Shown here: in pieces, positions 19,013-28,277 of the stretch
How positions within the stretch are numbered: the stretch's first letter is position 1
How the letters are laid out: every line of letters starts with the position of its first letter
Position numbers and translations under genes: made by a program
Notes under the pieces: model-generated
The model's input: only the letters and a program-made list of their open reading frames with translations
What the model was told of the DNA's origin: nothing
The model's database searches: none
DNA from: Klebsiella pneumoniae
Lineage (GTDB): Bacteria > Pseudomonadota > Gammaproteobacteria > Pseudomonadales > Pseudohongiellaceae
Length of the DNA stretch: 64,000 nucleotides
Direction: 5' to 3'
Assembly (NCBI GenBank): GCA_945877175.1
Contig: CAMCRC010000003.1
Span: forward strand, 1-64,000

Positions 19013-19050
19013 CCCGCCCGAGAGTATTTGTACTTTCTGGCGGGTTTTTT
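19013..19050 (+). terminator. Intrinsic terminator after the Mo-hydroxylase operon
   Basis: CCCGCC (19013-19018) pairs with GGCGGG (19039-19044), with an inner AGTA/TACT stem, followed by TTTTTT. This separates the Mo-hydroxylase operon from the downstream membrane-protein genes. Confidence 0.85.
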
Positions 19051-19094
19051 ATTGCTTGTGGCAACGAGAGTGAAGGTACTTCAGGAGCGACTTT

Positions 19095-19607
19095 GTGGCC
19101 GATTTGATTGCTGAAAGTAGCGCTGAAGTGTTGGCCACATGGTTGCTCTCCAACGTTCCAGGGCTGCCCCCGATACTGCAGACAATCCACCTTTTGAGTA
19201 TAGCCGCCATCATGGCATCGGCTGTTTTCATCAATCTTCGAGTTTTGCAGTGGGCGATTCCTGCACAAAAATTGGACGAAATGCTTGGTCGCCTGCAGGC
19301 TTGGACATGGTGCGGATTGCTAGGTGCTTTCAGTTCGGGTATCTGGTTCGTATTGGCCAGGCCCAGTCGCTATTTTTCCAATCCCGTGTTTCAGATCAAA
19401 TTCGCCTTGCTCTTGCTTGCGGTTATCGTAACTGTTGCGCTCTATCGACTGGTACTGCGAGAGCCGCATCTCCCGAGCGCCGCCCGACCACACCAATGGC
19501 TCGGTAAAGGCCTCGCTTTCTTGTCATTGCTGCTTTGGATTGGTGTGGTTCTGGCTGGTCGCTGGATCGCTTACGTCGAATACCTGTTCTGGCAAGGAGA
19601 GGTTTAG
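19095..19607 (+). CDS. DUF6644-like integral membrane protein, copy 1
   Basis: A 170-residue protein of unknown function with about four transmembrane helices. The first contains QTIHLLSIAAIMASAVFINL; later ones contain FQIKFALLLLAVIVTVAL and LAFLSLLLWIGVVLAGRW. It is clearly paralogous to the next gene, sharing the [IL]H-x-LSI, NPxFQIK and LAGRW motifs. The GTG start at 19095 follows an AGGAG site. A conserved histidine in helix one could bind heme or a quinone, but that is speculation. The terminator upstream makes it the first gene of a three-gene unit with selO. Confidence 0.75.
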   Translation: MADLIAESSAEVLATWLLSNVPGLPPILQTIHLLSIAAIMASAVFINLRVLQWAIPAQKLDEMLGRLQAWTWCGLLGAFSSGIWFVLARPSRYFSNPVFQIKFALLLLAVIVTVALYRLVLREPHLPSAARPHQWLGKGLAFLSLLLWIGVVLAGRWIAYVEYLFWQGEV

Positions 19608-20092
19608 TGCTCAACGAGTTCTGGTTGTCTCTGGAATATCTGCCGCTGGCAGGCGAGATCGGCGCAACGGCCTGGTTCCCTGTCATGGAATCTCTTCATG
19701 TTCTGAGTATCACCTTTCTGCTCGGAGCCATTCTGATGGTGGACCTGCGGGTATTGGGCGTAGCCGGACGCGCTTACTCTCCCGGTAGTATGGTAAGTCA
19801 GCTGGTACCCTGGGCCGCCGGGGCGTTTGTCGTCGCCAATATCACTGGACTTGCCATGTTCATTACGCGCGCGAGCGCGCATGCAGCAAACCCTGCCTTT
19901 CAAATCAAGATGGGGCTTTTGCTGCTTGCCGGACTCAACATTGCATACTTCCATTTTCGAGCAATGCCAGCCATTCTTCGCGCTCATGACGCCACTATTT
20001 TGCCGGTTCGGGCCCGCACAGCAGCTGGCGTCTCTCTTTTCTTGTGGTGTGCCATCATGCTGGCAGGCCGTTGGGTAGGTCATGTCACTTGA
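19607..20092 (+). CDS. DUF6644-like integral membrane protein, copy 2
   Basis: A 161-residue paralogue of the preceding gene with the same four-helix layout (SLHVLSITFLLGAILMVDLR, NPAFQIKMGLLLLAGLN, LFLWCAIMLAGRW). GTG 19607 is used as start: it overlaps the upstream TAG by one base and has AAGGAGAGG ahead of it. The track start 24 codons earlier lies inside copy 1. The 3' end overlaps selO by 11 bases. The tandem pair could form a heterodimer; the function is not known. Confidence 0.75.
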   Translation: MLNEFWLSLEYLPLAGEIGATAWFPVMESLHVLSITFLLGAILMVDLRVLGVAGRAYSPGSMVSQLVPWAAGAFVVANITGLAMFITRASAHAANPAFQIKMGLLLLAGLNIAYFHFRAMPAILRAHDATILPVRARTAAGVSLFLWCAIMLAGRWVGHVT

Positions 20093-21692
20093 ACATATTG
20101 AATCTCTGAATCTGCATTCGCGATGGCTTGACACTTTTTCAGCGGATTCAGAAACACAAAACTATTCCAGACATGTCGCTGGAGTGCTGCACTCCCTGGT
20201 GCGTCCCACAAAGGTTTCCGATCCGCAGCTGCTGCTGCTTTCAGCAAGCGTAGCCAACATCCTCGGATTTTCCCGGGAGTTTTGCAGCAGTGAGCACTTT
20301 CTGCGGTGCATGGCGGGCAACGAACTTCTACCGGGCAGCAAGCCATATGCCACGCGCTATGGTGGACATCAGTTCGGCCACTGGGCGGGTCAGCTTGGAG
20401 ATGGCAGGGCTATTAATCTTGGCGAGTCGGGCAAAGCTTCAGTCGACACACAAAACCTGCAGTTGAAAGGCGCAGGGCCAACGCCTTACTCGCGTGGAGC
20501 AGATGGCAGGGCGGTATTGCGTTCATCTGTCCGCGAATTTCTATGCAGTGAAGCCATGCATTTTTTAGGCATCCCGAGCACGCGCGCATTGAGCCTCGTG
20601 ACTACGGGAGATTCTGTGTTGCGCGACATGTTTTATGATGGAAATGCCGCAGAGGAGCCTGGTGCCATAGTGTGTCGTGTGGCGCCGTCGTTCACGCGCT
20701 TTGGGCACTTTCAATTATGCGCAATGAAAGGTGAGCTGCAGTTGCTGCAGCAACTGATGGACTTCACGATAGCCTCTGATTTTCCCGATTTGCACGCGCG
20801 TCACAAGGCGGGTGAGATCGACAGGCAGAATCTTTATGTCGCCTGGTTTGCGCAGATATGCCAGAGCACCCTCACGATGCTACTGGGCTGGATGCGAACC
20901 GGCTTTGTCCATGGAGTGTTGAATACCGACAATATGTCGATTCTCGGGCTGACCATTGACTACGGTCCCTACGGATGGCTTGACCATTTTGATCCCTCCT
21001 GGACGCCAAACACCACTGACGCCACCATGCATCGCTATGCATTCGGTCGACAGCCAGAAATTGTGCAATGGAATCTGTATCAGCTTGCCAATGCGCTACT
21101 GCCTGTCATCGGTGACAAGGCAGTGCTGGAGGAAGAGTTGGCGCGCTTTGCGACGCAGTATGAACAAATGTGGCGCGATATGATGCTGGCCAAGATTGGC
21201 TTGAAGCCCTTGTCAGTAGAGGTGGACGACGCACTGATTGCAGGCTTGATGCAGATACTGACAGAGCGCGAAACAGACATGACGATCTTTTTCAGGCGGT
21301 TGGCTGACTACGATCATCGACGAAACGACATCACGCTTGCCGATATTATGGTGGACGCACTTTACGACGTGCAGCCACTCGAGGAGTTGCAGCGCCAGCG
21401 CGTCAATAACTGGGCGACCGCATACTCGCAACGCCTTGAAAGTCAGGCGCCGGTCAAGGACGCTCGGAAATTGCGCATGGATGAGGTCAACCCCTGCTTC
21501 CTGTTGCGCAACTATCTGACCCAGGAGGCGATCGACAGGATGTCTGAAGGAGACTTCAGTATGCTGCACGAATTGCATGAAGCCTTGCAGAAACCTTACG
21601 AAGAGAATCCAAGGTTTGCACGATTTTACAGGAAACGTCCCGATTGGGCTCGCCATAAAGCCGGGTGCTCTATGCTCTCCTGCAGTTCCTGA
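20082..21692 (+). CDS. selO: Protein adenylyltransferase SelO
   Basis: SelO is a pseudokinase-fold enzyme that transfers AMP from ATP to Ser/Thr/Tyr of target proteins, linked to redox stress. The 536-residue product has YATRYGGHQFGHWAGQLGDG (start of the nucleotide site), LKGAGPTPYSRGADGRAVLR, GFVHGVLNTDNMSILG with the metal-binding Asn/Asp, and the C-terminal CSMLSCSS. The C-terminal motif carries cysteine where animal SelO has selenocysteine. It overlaps the DUF6644 gene by 11 bases, suggesting coupled translation. Confidence 0.95.
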   Translation: MSLEHIESLNLHSRWLDTFSADSETQNYSRHVAGVLHSLVRPTKVSDPQLLLLSASVANILGFSREFCSSEHFLRCMAGNELLPGSKPYATRYGGHQFGHWAGQLGDGRAINLGESGKASVDTQNLQLKGAGPTPYSRGADGRAVLRSSVREFLCSEAMHFLGIPSTRALSLVTTGDSVLRDMFYDGNAAEEPGAIVCRVAPSFTRFGHFQLCAMKGELQLLQQLMDFTIASDFPDLHARHKAGEIDRQNLYVAWFAQICQSTLTMLLGWMRTGFVHGVLNTDNMSILGLTIDYGPYGWLDHFDPSWTPNTTDATMHRYAFGRQPEIVQWNLYQLANALLPVIGDKAVLEEELARFATQYEQMWRDMMLAKIGLKPLSVEVDDALIAGLMQILTERETDMTIFFRRLADYDHRRNDITLADIMVDALYDVQPLEELQRQRVNNWATAYSQRLESQAPVKDARKLRMDEVNPCFLLRNYLTQEAIDRMSEGDFSMLHELHEALQKPYEENPRFARFYRKRPDWARHKAGCSMLSCSS

Positions 21693-21710
21693 AACAAGAC
21701 TTGTCCTGGA

Positions 21711-22697
21711 TCAGGTAGATTGTTTGGGTAAATCCAGAATCTGGAGCATTGCCTTGTGCGCGCGGCTTTCGCCAACGTCACCGCCAGCATTGCGCAATTC
21801 GAGAGCGGATTTTTGATCCACGAGATCGCAAGGCAGGATCACCAGCATTTCATAGTTGCCGGCTTCGCTCATGGCGACGCTGATGATCTCACCGATACTT
21901 TCACCGCCAGCCATGACCATGGAGTCTGTGGAAACACGCATTCCAGCGACGCTCGCGCGGTAGAGACGTTTCTTGGCCGGAGCTCGGTAATGCATGCGAG
22001 CCACAATTTCCTGTCCCGGGAAACACCCTTTTTTGAAGTCAATCACTCCTGTGACATCATAATTCAGGAGCTGTGGTGTATAGCTGTCCTGAGTGTCTGG
22101 CGTGATATGTACGATCCCCTGCCGAATTTCAGCAAGTTCCCATTCCTCAAGGTCGTCAGTAATGCCGAGCTCATCAAGTTGGTCGCGCAATTCGTCGTTG
22201 GCCGCACTCATGAGTATTTCATAACGCGGTTGGGTGTCGGGCAAACGAATGACAATGGCGTCCGATTTGCTCATTACTTCATGTGGCTGCTCGGGGACTG
22301 CTGCAAAAAGATCTCGAATAGTCTGAGTCGCTGCCGGACCATAAACGCCGTAGCGCTCCCACGACGAGGTCAGTGAACTGATGCTGGCCTTTGAAAACAC
22401 GACGTATTTTTCCAGTATCTTCTTGATCGAATACCCCATGCCACGCGAGCTCAACAGAAGGTAACCACTTTCTGAGGCAAGCACGCACATGTCAGCAATA
22501 ACGCGGCCGTTGATATCGCAATAAGCCCCTTGAACGCTCTGTGTCTGCGAAACTTTGTCGATATCGCAGGTCAGCTGACCCTGCAGAAACTTCGCAGCAT
22601 CTTCGCCTGTGACTGCGAGAAGGTCGAAGTTGTTCAAGTCAGTGAGAGTGCTTGCCATGTGTGGTGCCCGGTTAAGTTGCCAGAATTGAGTTATCAT
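21711..22697 (-). CDS. ygfZ: tRNA-modifying / iron-sulfur protein YgfZ
   Basis: YgfZ is a folate-binding protein needed for the activity of some Fe-S enzymes such as the methylthiotransferase MiaB. The 328-residue protein has the aminomethyltransferase-like fold and the family signature DFKKGCFPGQEIVARMHYR with its essential cysteine. The start is uncertain: ATG 22697 gives the full track length, while ATG 22658 (MASTLTDL) starts closer to the homologous region; neither has a clear ribosome site. It converges on selO and is divergent from sdhE, a common ygfZ/sdhE arrangement. Confidence 0.9.
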   Translation of the reverse strand: MITQFWQLNRAPHMASTLTDLNNFDLLAVTGEDAAKFLQGQLTCDIDKVSQTQSVQGAYCDINGRVIADMCVLASESGYLLLSSRGMGYSIKKILEKYVVFSKASISSLTSSWERYGVYGPAATQTIRDLFAAVPEQPHEVMSKSDAIVIRLPDTQPRYEILMSAANDELRDQLDELGITDDLEEWELAEIRQGIVHITPDTQDSYTPQLLNYDVTGVIDFKKGCFPGQEIVARMHYRAPAKKRLYRASVAGMRVSTDSMVMAGGESIGEIISVAMSEAGNYEMLVILPCDLVDQKSALELRNAGGDVGESRAHKAMLQILDLPKQST

Positions 22698-22729
22698 GAA
22701 GGTGTCAAAGACGCACTTCGAGTGGGCAC

Positions 22730-22990
22730 ATGTTAACAGAAATTGAGTACAAGAAACTTGCGTGGCACAGCAGGCGAGGTATGCGTGAACTTGATCTATT
22801 GTTGCTGCCGTTTGTAGAGTCGGTATTGCCTGGCCTCGCGGCAGAGCGGCAGAACCTTTATGAACGCTTGCTGGAAGAAGAGGATCAGGATCTGTTTTCC
22901 TGGCTTGTCTTGCGCGAGCCTGCGCGGGATGCAGGTTTGCAGAGTCTCGTTGATCAGATACGGCTGCGCGGCCATGGCTCTGCGAATTGA
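22730..22990 (+). CDS. sdhE: FAD assembly factor SdhE
   Basis: SdhE promotes covalent flavinylation of succinate dehydrogenase and fumarate reductase. This 86-residue helical protein contains the family-defining RRGMRELDLLL near residue 15 and the acidic EEEDQDLFSWL. It overlaps the following ygfX-like gene by 17 bases, matching the known sdhE-ygfX pair. The divergent ygfZ leaves only 32 bases between starts, so promoters must overlap coding sequence. Confidence 0.93.
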   Translation: MLTEIEYKKLAWHSRRGMRELDLLLLPFVESVLPGLAAERQNLYERLLEEEDQDLFSWLVLREPARDAGLQSLVDQIRLRGHGSAN

Positions 22991-23405
22991 CCTGAGTGCC
23001 TCAAGAATCCTGTTCGTATTGCAGCTGGGACAACTGCTTCTGGCGTTGACCGCGACGCTGCTTCTCGCATTGGATACTACGCTTGCCATTCTCCTGATAG
23101 TGCCGATTGGGGTCTGTGCGCACTCTCTGACAAACCCTCCGCAATCTCCGCGTGCATTGGTTCTGATGGACGACGAGTGGTTCCTTGTTTACGACGAACA
23201 GGCGACATCAGCAACACTGAGGGAGCAGTTCCATTGCTCATCCTGGTTGCAGATTCTGGAGTTCAAGGTAGGCCAGGATGATTTCCCCGCAAGTACCAGC
23301 ATCAGGCTGGTCATCCTGCCAGACTGCGCTTCAAGTGCTTCTCGTCGACAATTGCGAACGGTGCTTCGGTGGTATCGCTTTCCATTGACGGCTGCGGGGG
23401 CCTGA
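22974..23405 (+). CDS. ygfX: YgfX-family membrane protein (partner of SdhE)
   Basis: A 143-residue protein with two hydrophobic helices near the N-terminus (VLQLGQLLLALTATLLLALD and TLAILLIVPIGVCAHSL) followed by a soluble domain rich in beta strand (DEWFLVYDEQ, SIRLVILPDCASS, LRTVLRWYRF). This is the YgfX/CptA layout. E. coli CptA has been reported as a toxin-like cytoskeleton inhibitor, but its role is debated. ATG 22974 within the 3' end of sdhE is the chosen start. The stop lies two bases from the convergent nadB stop. Confidence 0.75.
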   Translation: MALRIDLSASRILFVLQLGQLLLALTATLLLALDTTLAILLIVPIGVCAHSLTNPPQSPRALVLMDDEWFLVYDEQATSATLREQFHCSSWLQILEFKVGQDDFPASTSIRLVILPDCASSASRRQLRTVLRWYRFPLTAAGA

Positions 23406-23407
23406 AT

Positions 23408-25087
23408 TCAGGCGCTGGTCACTGGTATATGGACACAATTTTCCGGCACAAGAACAGTGTCCTTTCCCTCGGACAGCGTTTCCGGATAGTCCAGTGAGAA
23501 ATGAAGTCCGCGACTTTCTTTTCGCGAAATGGCACTTTCGACTATGAGCCCTGATACCAGCACCAGATTGCGAAGCTCCAGCAAGTCTTTGCTGACAATA
23601 TAATGTTTGTAGTAATCCGTGGTTTCCTGCTCCAGTAGCTGGAGCCTCCTGCGAGCGCGCTGCAGCCGCTCGTCCTTGCGGACAATCCCGACGTAGGCCC
23701 ACATGAATCTGCGCAGTTCATCCCAGTTGTGAGCAACGATGATTTCCTCACTAGAGCGTGTCACCAGGCTATCATCCCATGCAGGGATGTGTGCGGTAGA
23801 TGGAGTAATGGAAAATTTCTGTCGAATGTCGTCGCTGGCGCTGAACGCCAGAACAAAGCATTCAAGCAGGGAATTGCTTGCCATGCGATTGGCGCCATGC
23901 AGTCCAGTAAAACTGGTTTCGCCAATTGCGTACAGATTGGGGAGATCTGTGCGACTTTTCCTGTCGACCATGACGCCACCGCAGGTGTAGTGCGCAGCAG
24001 GGACGACTGGAATGCGATCACGGGTAATGTCGATGCCAAACTTGAGGCAGTTGGAATAAATGGTTGGAAAATGCTCTTTGATGAATTCTGGTGCCTTGTG
24101 AGAAATATTCAGAAATACGCAGTCGCATCCCAATCGTTTCATTTCGTGATCGATTGCACGAGCCACGATATCCCGTGGTGCGAGTTCGCCACGTTCATCA
24201 AACTTGCTCATGAAACGCGTGCCGTCCGGCAGCTCCAGCAATGCTCCCTCTCCGCGCAACGCTTCTGTTATCAGGAATGACTTGGCATGCGGGTGGTAGA
24301 GACAAGTTGGATGAAACTGGTTGAATTCCATGTTGGCTACTCGACACCCGGCACGCCAAGCCATCGCGATTCCGTCTCCTGTGGCCCCGTCCGGATTTGT
24401 AGTGAAAAGATAGGCCTTGCTGGCCCCGCCCGTGGCCAGCACGACAAAACGTGCTTTGAACACATCGACGGCGCCGGTCTGCGTGTTGAAAATGTAGGCG
24501 CCTGCGCACTGGTTGCCCGCCAGGCCCAGTTTTGAATGCGTGATCAGATCTATTGCAATGCAGTTTTCAATCAAATCAATGTTGCGGTGTTCTCTGGCTT
24601 TTGCTGCAAGTGTTTCAAATACTGCACGTCCGGTGGCATCCGTGGCGTGGATGATGCGGCGGTGGCTGTGGCCTCCTTCCTGTGTGAGGTGCAGCGGAGC
24701 GAGGTTGTCAGGTTGAAGTGGCTCCCGTGCTGCGCCCGCTTTTGCGTCGTGGGGATCTACTGTTGTGAAGGGGACTCCCTGTTCCACCAGCCACTTCACA
24801 CATTCGCTGCTGTTTTCCACAACATGGGACACCATGTCTTTGTGGCAAAGTCCAGCTCCAGCATCTAGCGTATCGGCAATGTGCGCGTCGATACTATCGT
24901 CGTCATCCAGCACGGCAGCAATTCCGCCCTGTGCCCAGAAGGTAGCGCCTTGACTGAGTTCGCCCTTGCTGATAACAGCAACTTTCGCGAAGTCTGCTGT
25001 CTTCAATGCCAGTGTCAATCCCGCAGCACCGCTGCCAATGACGAGAATGTCGTAGTCGTAAACAGATGTGTTATTGTTGGGGCTCAT
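23408..25087 (-). CDS. nadB: L-aspartate oxidase
   Basis: NadB oxidises L-aspartate to iminoaspartate, the first step of bacterial NAD synthesis, in partnership with NadA (not in the window). The 559-residue flavoprotein has the dinucleotide fold [13 protein letters not shown], the [12 protein letters not shown] segment, [24 protein letters not shown]-type active-site region ([14 protein letters not shown]), [10 protein letters not shown] and [15 protein letters not shown] 25087 is preferred to GTG 25093. It is divergent from rpoE, as in pseudomonads and enterics. Confidence 0.96.
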   Translation of the reverse strand: MSPNNNTSVYDYDILVIGSGAAGLTLALKTADFAKVAVISKGELSQGATFWAQGGIAAVLDDDDSIDAHIADTLDAGAGLCHKDMVSHVVENSSECVKWLVEQGVPFTTVDPHDAKAGAAREPLQPDNLAPLHLTQEGGHSHRRIIHATDATGRAVFETLAAKAREHRNIDLIENCIAIDLITHSKLGLAGNQCAGAYIFNTQTGAVDVFKARFVVLATGGASKAYLFTTNPDGATGDGIAMAWRAGCRVANMEFNQFHPTCLYHPHAKSFLITEALRGEGALLELPDGTRFMSKFDERGELAPRDIVARAIDHEMKRLGCDCVFLNISHKAPEFIKEHFPTIYSNCLKFGIDITRDRIPVVPAAHYTCGGVMVDRKSRTDLPNLYAIGETSFTGLHGANRMASNSLLECFVLAFSASDDIRQKFSITPSTAHIPAWDDSLVTRSSEEIIVAHNWDELRRFMWAYVGIVRKDERLQRARRRLQLLEQETTDYYKHYIVSKDLLELRNLVLVSGLIVESAISRKESRGLHFSLDYPETLSEGKDTVLVPENCVHIPVTSA

Positions 25088-25130
25088 GGTCACAGTGATA
25101 AATGCCTTTGGTGTGGAGCAAGGGGCTGCA

Positions 25131-25161
25131 TTGTCGTCCGATGTCGAGAGCGGCTTATATT
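25131..25161 (+). promoter_or_regulatory. Weak candidate promoter upstream of rpoE
   Basis: TTGTCG (25131-25136) and TATATT (25156-25161) lie 19 bases apart, about 170 bases before the rpoE start. No GGAACTT-type sigmaE -35 element was recognised in the 242-base nadB-rpoE gap, so autoregulation as in other species is not supported by eye. Confidence 0.25.
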
Positions 25162-25329
25162 ACAATCATGCAGACGCCAAGCGCCAATGGCAGGCACCCG
25201 CTTCAGAATTCGGCAAAGCATGAACGCATCAAGCGCCTTCCACAGATTCATCCGCAGTCAATTGGCTGAGAGATCGTTGCTGCTTCCCGAAACCTCGCGG
25301 AGCAGTTCTTCCGCCAGGGGGCGGAGCTT

Positions 25330-25902
25330 GTGAACAAAGACACTGATCAACAGCTGGTTGAGCGAGTACTCAATGGCAATCAGGCAGCCTTCAATCTGCT
25401 GGTTCTGCGCTATCAGCACAAAGTAGCTGCACTGATCTCCCGTTTCGTCAAAGACCCTCACGAAGTGGAGGATGTCACACAGGAAGCCTTCATCAAGGCT
25501 TATCGCGCGCTGAATCTGTTCCGAGGCGACAGTGCTTTCTACACATGGCTGTACCGTATCGCCGTCAACACAGCGAAAAATCACCTGGTCTCTCGTGGCC
25601 GGCGACCACCGTCGACAGACTTTGATCTGGATGATGCCGAGTTGGTCGAAGACACCACGGCATTGCGTGACACAGATTCGCCTGAGGGAATCCTCGAGAA
25701 GGAACACTTGGAAAAGTTGATCTATCAGGCGATCGACGAACTGCCGGAGGATTTGCGCACGGCTTTCACCCTGCGTGAGTTTTCCGGCCTGAGTTACGAA
25801 GACATCACGGAGATCATGGATTGTCCAGTTGGCACAGTCCGTTCGAGAATCTTCAGGGCGCGGGAAGCAATAGATAAAAAAATCCGCGACTTGATGCATT
25901 AG
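25330..25902 (+). CDS. rpoE: Extracytoplasmic-function sigma factor RpoE/AlgU
   Basis: The envelope-stress sigma factor, held inactive by the membrane anti-sigma factor encoded next. The 190-residue product has region 2 (QHKVAALISRFVKDPHEVED, FYTWLYRIAVNTAKNHLV) and region 4 (LREFSGLSYEDITEIMDCPVGTVRSRIFRAR, quoted in part) with the recognition helix GTVRSRIFRARE. The start is GTG 25330 preceded by GGGGCGGAG. rseA follows after 160 bases; its cytoplasmic domain should bind this protein. Confidence 0.97.
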   Translation: MNKDTDQQLVERVLNGNQAAFNLLVLRYQHKVAALISRFVKDPHEVEDVTQEAFIKAYRALNLFRGDSAFYTWLYRIAVNTAKNHLVSRGRRPPSTDFDLDDAELVEDTTALRDTDSPEGILEKEHLEKLIYQAIDELPEDLRTAFTLREFSGLSYEDITEIMDCPVGTVRSRIFRAREAIDKKIRDLMH

Positions 25903-26062
25903 TTCATGGAACGAAGTCCTGCACCTGTTGTCAAAACTGGCAAGAGTGGCAATCCCAGCCTTGCAGCCGGAGTCGCCCCCCGCGTTTGTTGAGTTGAGTC
26001 TCGTTCATGAGACTCATTGATCTGACTGCCGGCAAGGTAGTCCAAGTCCCCAGAGGTAGTGC

Positions 26063-26677
26063 ATGAGCAAGGAAAACAGTCAGGCCCGAGAGTTTGCCGA
26101 ATCACTATCCGCCTTGATGGATAATGAATCGACTGAGCTGGAGCTGCGCCGGTTGTTGAAGGAAATGCCGAGTCACCCTGAGATAGCCCAGACCTGGGAC
26201 CGGTACAACCTGACGAGATCCCTTCTCCATAAAGAGGTCGTGCGGCCAGTGTCTGCTGCTGGAACTCTTTCCATGCTGGAGGCATTGGCTGCAGAAGCGC
26301 CGTATGGTGGGATCAAGTCTTCTACGTCTGATGTGGCACGCAACACCTGGTTCCAGGCAGCAGGTCGTATTGCGATCGCTGCTTCGGTTGCTCTGGCCGT
26401 TTTCGTCGGGTTGCAGACATTTGTTGACCAAAGCATTCCGGAAAGCAGCATGGCGCAACGTCCTTCTGCTCTTGTTGAGGATAATTCCGAGGCACTGGCA
26501 TTCACCCCAACTGAAGTTGCTGGCGATACAGGTTTCGATGCTGATGCGCAGCAACGTCTCAATGAATACATTCGCGGCGTATCCATTCAGTATCGCGAAG
26601 ATGCCGTGGCTACGCCCGGTGTCAATATTCTGCAGGATTCGCAACTGATCCGGCAGGTCAATCAGATCGAGAACTAG
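26063..26677 (+). CDS. rseA: Sigma-E anti-sigma factor RseA/MucA-like
   Basis: A 204-residue single-pass inner-membrane protein. The N-terminal cytoplasmic anti-sigma domain (EFAESLSALMDNESTELELR) sequesters RpoE; a transmembrane helix follows at about residues 98-118 (GRIAIAASVALAVFVGL); the remainder is periplasmic and would be cut by a DegS/AlgW-type protease before RseP (also in this window, 56572) cuts within the membrane. It lies between rpoE and mucD; no RseB homologue follows. The family call is firm; the choice between RseA and MucA names is arbitrary. Confidence 0.9.
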   Translation: MSKENSQAREFAESLSALMDNESTELELRRLLKEMPSHPEIAQTWDRYNLTRSLLHKEVVRPVSAAGTLSMLEALAAEAPYGGIKSSTSDVARNTWFQAAGRIAIAASVALAVFVGLQTFVDQSIPESSMAQRPSALVEDNSEALAFTPTEVAGDTGFDADAQQRLNEYIRGVSIQYREDAVATPGVNILQDSQLIRQVNQIEN

Positions 26678-26684
26678 AAATATG

Positions 26685-26713
26685 GAGGACAGCAGCAACT
26701 CTCCGCTGTCCTC
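26685..26713 (+). terminator. Hairpin between rseA and mucD
   Basis: GAGGACAGC (26685-26693) pairs perfectly with GCTGTCCTC (26705-26713) around an 11-base loop, just after the rseA stop. The following TGTTCTT is only weakly U-rich, so this may reduce rather than stop readthrough into mucD, or mark a processing site. Confidence 0.5.
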
Positions 26714-26862
26714 TGTTCTTAACGAAAGCCTTTGAGCCATTCCTCCCGCGTTGTTGCAATTCAGCGCTTGCCCCTCTGACAATCGCCCTGTACTTTACGG
26801 CATCGTTGATACATTGCTGCGTTTTCGGCAATTGCCGGACAACTCGCATTGGAGAGAAAAAT

Positions 26863-28275
26863 ATGGGTTCATCTGTTCATAAAGCCACGCTTGCCATTTG
26901 GGGCGCTCTGGTGCTTTCAGCGGTACTTTCCCTGCAGTCATCACCCTCGAGCGCAGCCGAGTTGCCTGACTTTGCCGCCTTGGTCGAGCAGAACGGGCCC
27001 GCTATTGTCAATATTGCGACCATGCAGCAAGTGACCTCATCGCGGGATGAGCGGGGCGACATCGAAGAGCTGCTGCGCCAGTTGAGTCCGGATGAGCCTT
27101 TGCCCCCGGAATTGGAGGAGCAGCAGTCACGTCCCCGTGGCGGCGTAGGATCGGGCTTCATCATGTCCGAAGATGGCTATGTCATCACCAATCACCACGT
27201 AGTAAACGGTGCTGATCAGATTACTGTGACGCTTAATGACCGGCGGGTATTTCAGGCCCGCATTATAGGGACAGACGAGTTGTCTGACGTGGCACTGATC
27301 AAGATCGATGCCGAGAACCTTCCTACCGTGGAGTTCGGGGATTCAGAGGCTGTGCGCGTCGGCGAATGGGTTCTGGCAATAGGCTCGCCATTCGGTCTCG
27401 AATTCTCGGCGGCGGCTGGTATCGTCAGTGCAAAAGGCCGGGCTGTTCCGGGCAATCAAACCAACTATGTCTCATTCATTCAAACGGATGTGGCAATCAA
27501 TCAAGGCAATTCGGGCGGTCCGCTTTTCAATCTTGAAGGCAAAGTGATCGGCATCAATTCGCAGATTCTGAGCAGTACCGGCGGATCCAACGGCATCTCT
27601 TTCGCCATACCGAGCAATGTGGCGTTGAATGTGGTGGAGCAGCTTCGCGACACCGGTGCTGTAAGTCGGGGATTGCTCGGCGTTTTGATCAAGGACGTCG
27701 ATTTTGCGCTGGCGGAAGCGTTCTACATGGAGCGTCCTATGGGCGCCTTCGTTGACGAAGTGCAGCCTGGCAGTCCTGCCGAGACTGCAGGCGTATTGAA
27801 TGACGACATCATCATGGCGTTCAATGGCAGAGAAATTGAATCGTCCTCCATGCTGCCGTTCTATGTTGGTCAGGTGCGCCCGGGGACAAACGCGGAACTG
27901 ACGATCATGCGCAACGGAGAGACCATTGCACTGGATGTAGTGGTCGGAGCATTGCCCGGCAGCGGTATAGCCTCTTCGAATGCACCAATAGAGCCACCGC
28001 CAGCCAACAGCCTTGGTCTTACCATCAGCGAATTGAGTGAAGAAGCCCGGGACGTATCCGGAATTCAAGGAGTGCGGATCGAAGAGCTGCAGGACGGCCC
28101 TGCGGCAAACGCAGGACTTGAGGAGGGAGATGTGATTGTCGAGCTCAATCGCATGCCAGTTCCGGATATTGGTGCCTTCAGCGCTGCCGCCGAACAGCTG
28201 CCTGCTACCGGCTTTGTTCCGGTGCGAATTGTGCGCGAAGGGCGTGGCACAACCCTGGTGCTGGAGCTCGAATGA
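26863..28275 (+). CDS. mucD: Periplasmic serine protease/chaperone MucD (DegP family)
   Basis: A 470-residue HtrA protein with an N-terminal signal (to about SAAEL). The trypsin-like domain holds the triad at roughly His110 (ITNHHVV), Asp142 (SDVALIKID) and Ser216 (GNSGGPLF). Two PDZ domains follow, the first with GAFVDEVQPGSPAETAGVL, the second with GPAANAGLEEGDVIVELN. It degrades or refolds damaged envelope proteins. ATG 26863 follows GGAGAG; the longer track start is rejected. Position behind rpoE-rseA matches the algU-muc locus. Confidence 0.93.
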   Translation: MGSSVHKATLAIWGALVLSAVLSLQSSPSSAAELPDFAALVEQNGPAIVNIATMQQVTSSRDERGDIEELLRQLSPDEPLPPELEEQQSRPRGGVGSGFIMSEDGYVITNHHVVNGADQITVTLNDRRVFQARIIGTDELSDVALIKIDAENLPTVEFGDSEAVRVGEWVLAIGSPFGLEFSAAAGIVSAKGRAVPGNQTNYVSFIQTDVAINQGNSGGPLFNLEGKVIGINSQILSSTGGSNGISFAIPSNVALNVVEQLRDTGAVSRGLLGVLIKDVDFALAEAFYMERPMGAFVDEVQPGSPAETAGVLNDDIIMAFNGREIESSSMLPFYVGQVRPGTNAELTIMRNGETIALDVVVGALPGSGIASSNAPIEPPPANSLGLTISELSEEARDVSGIQGVRIEELQDGPAANAGLEEGDVIVELNRMPVPDIGAFSAAAEQLPATGFVPVRIVREGRGTTLVLELE

Positions 28276-28277
28276 TC

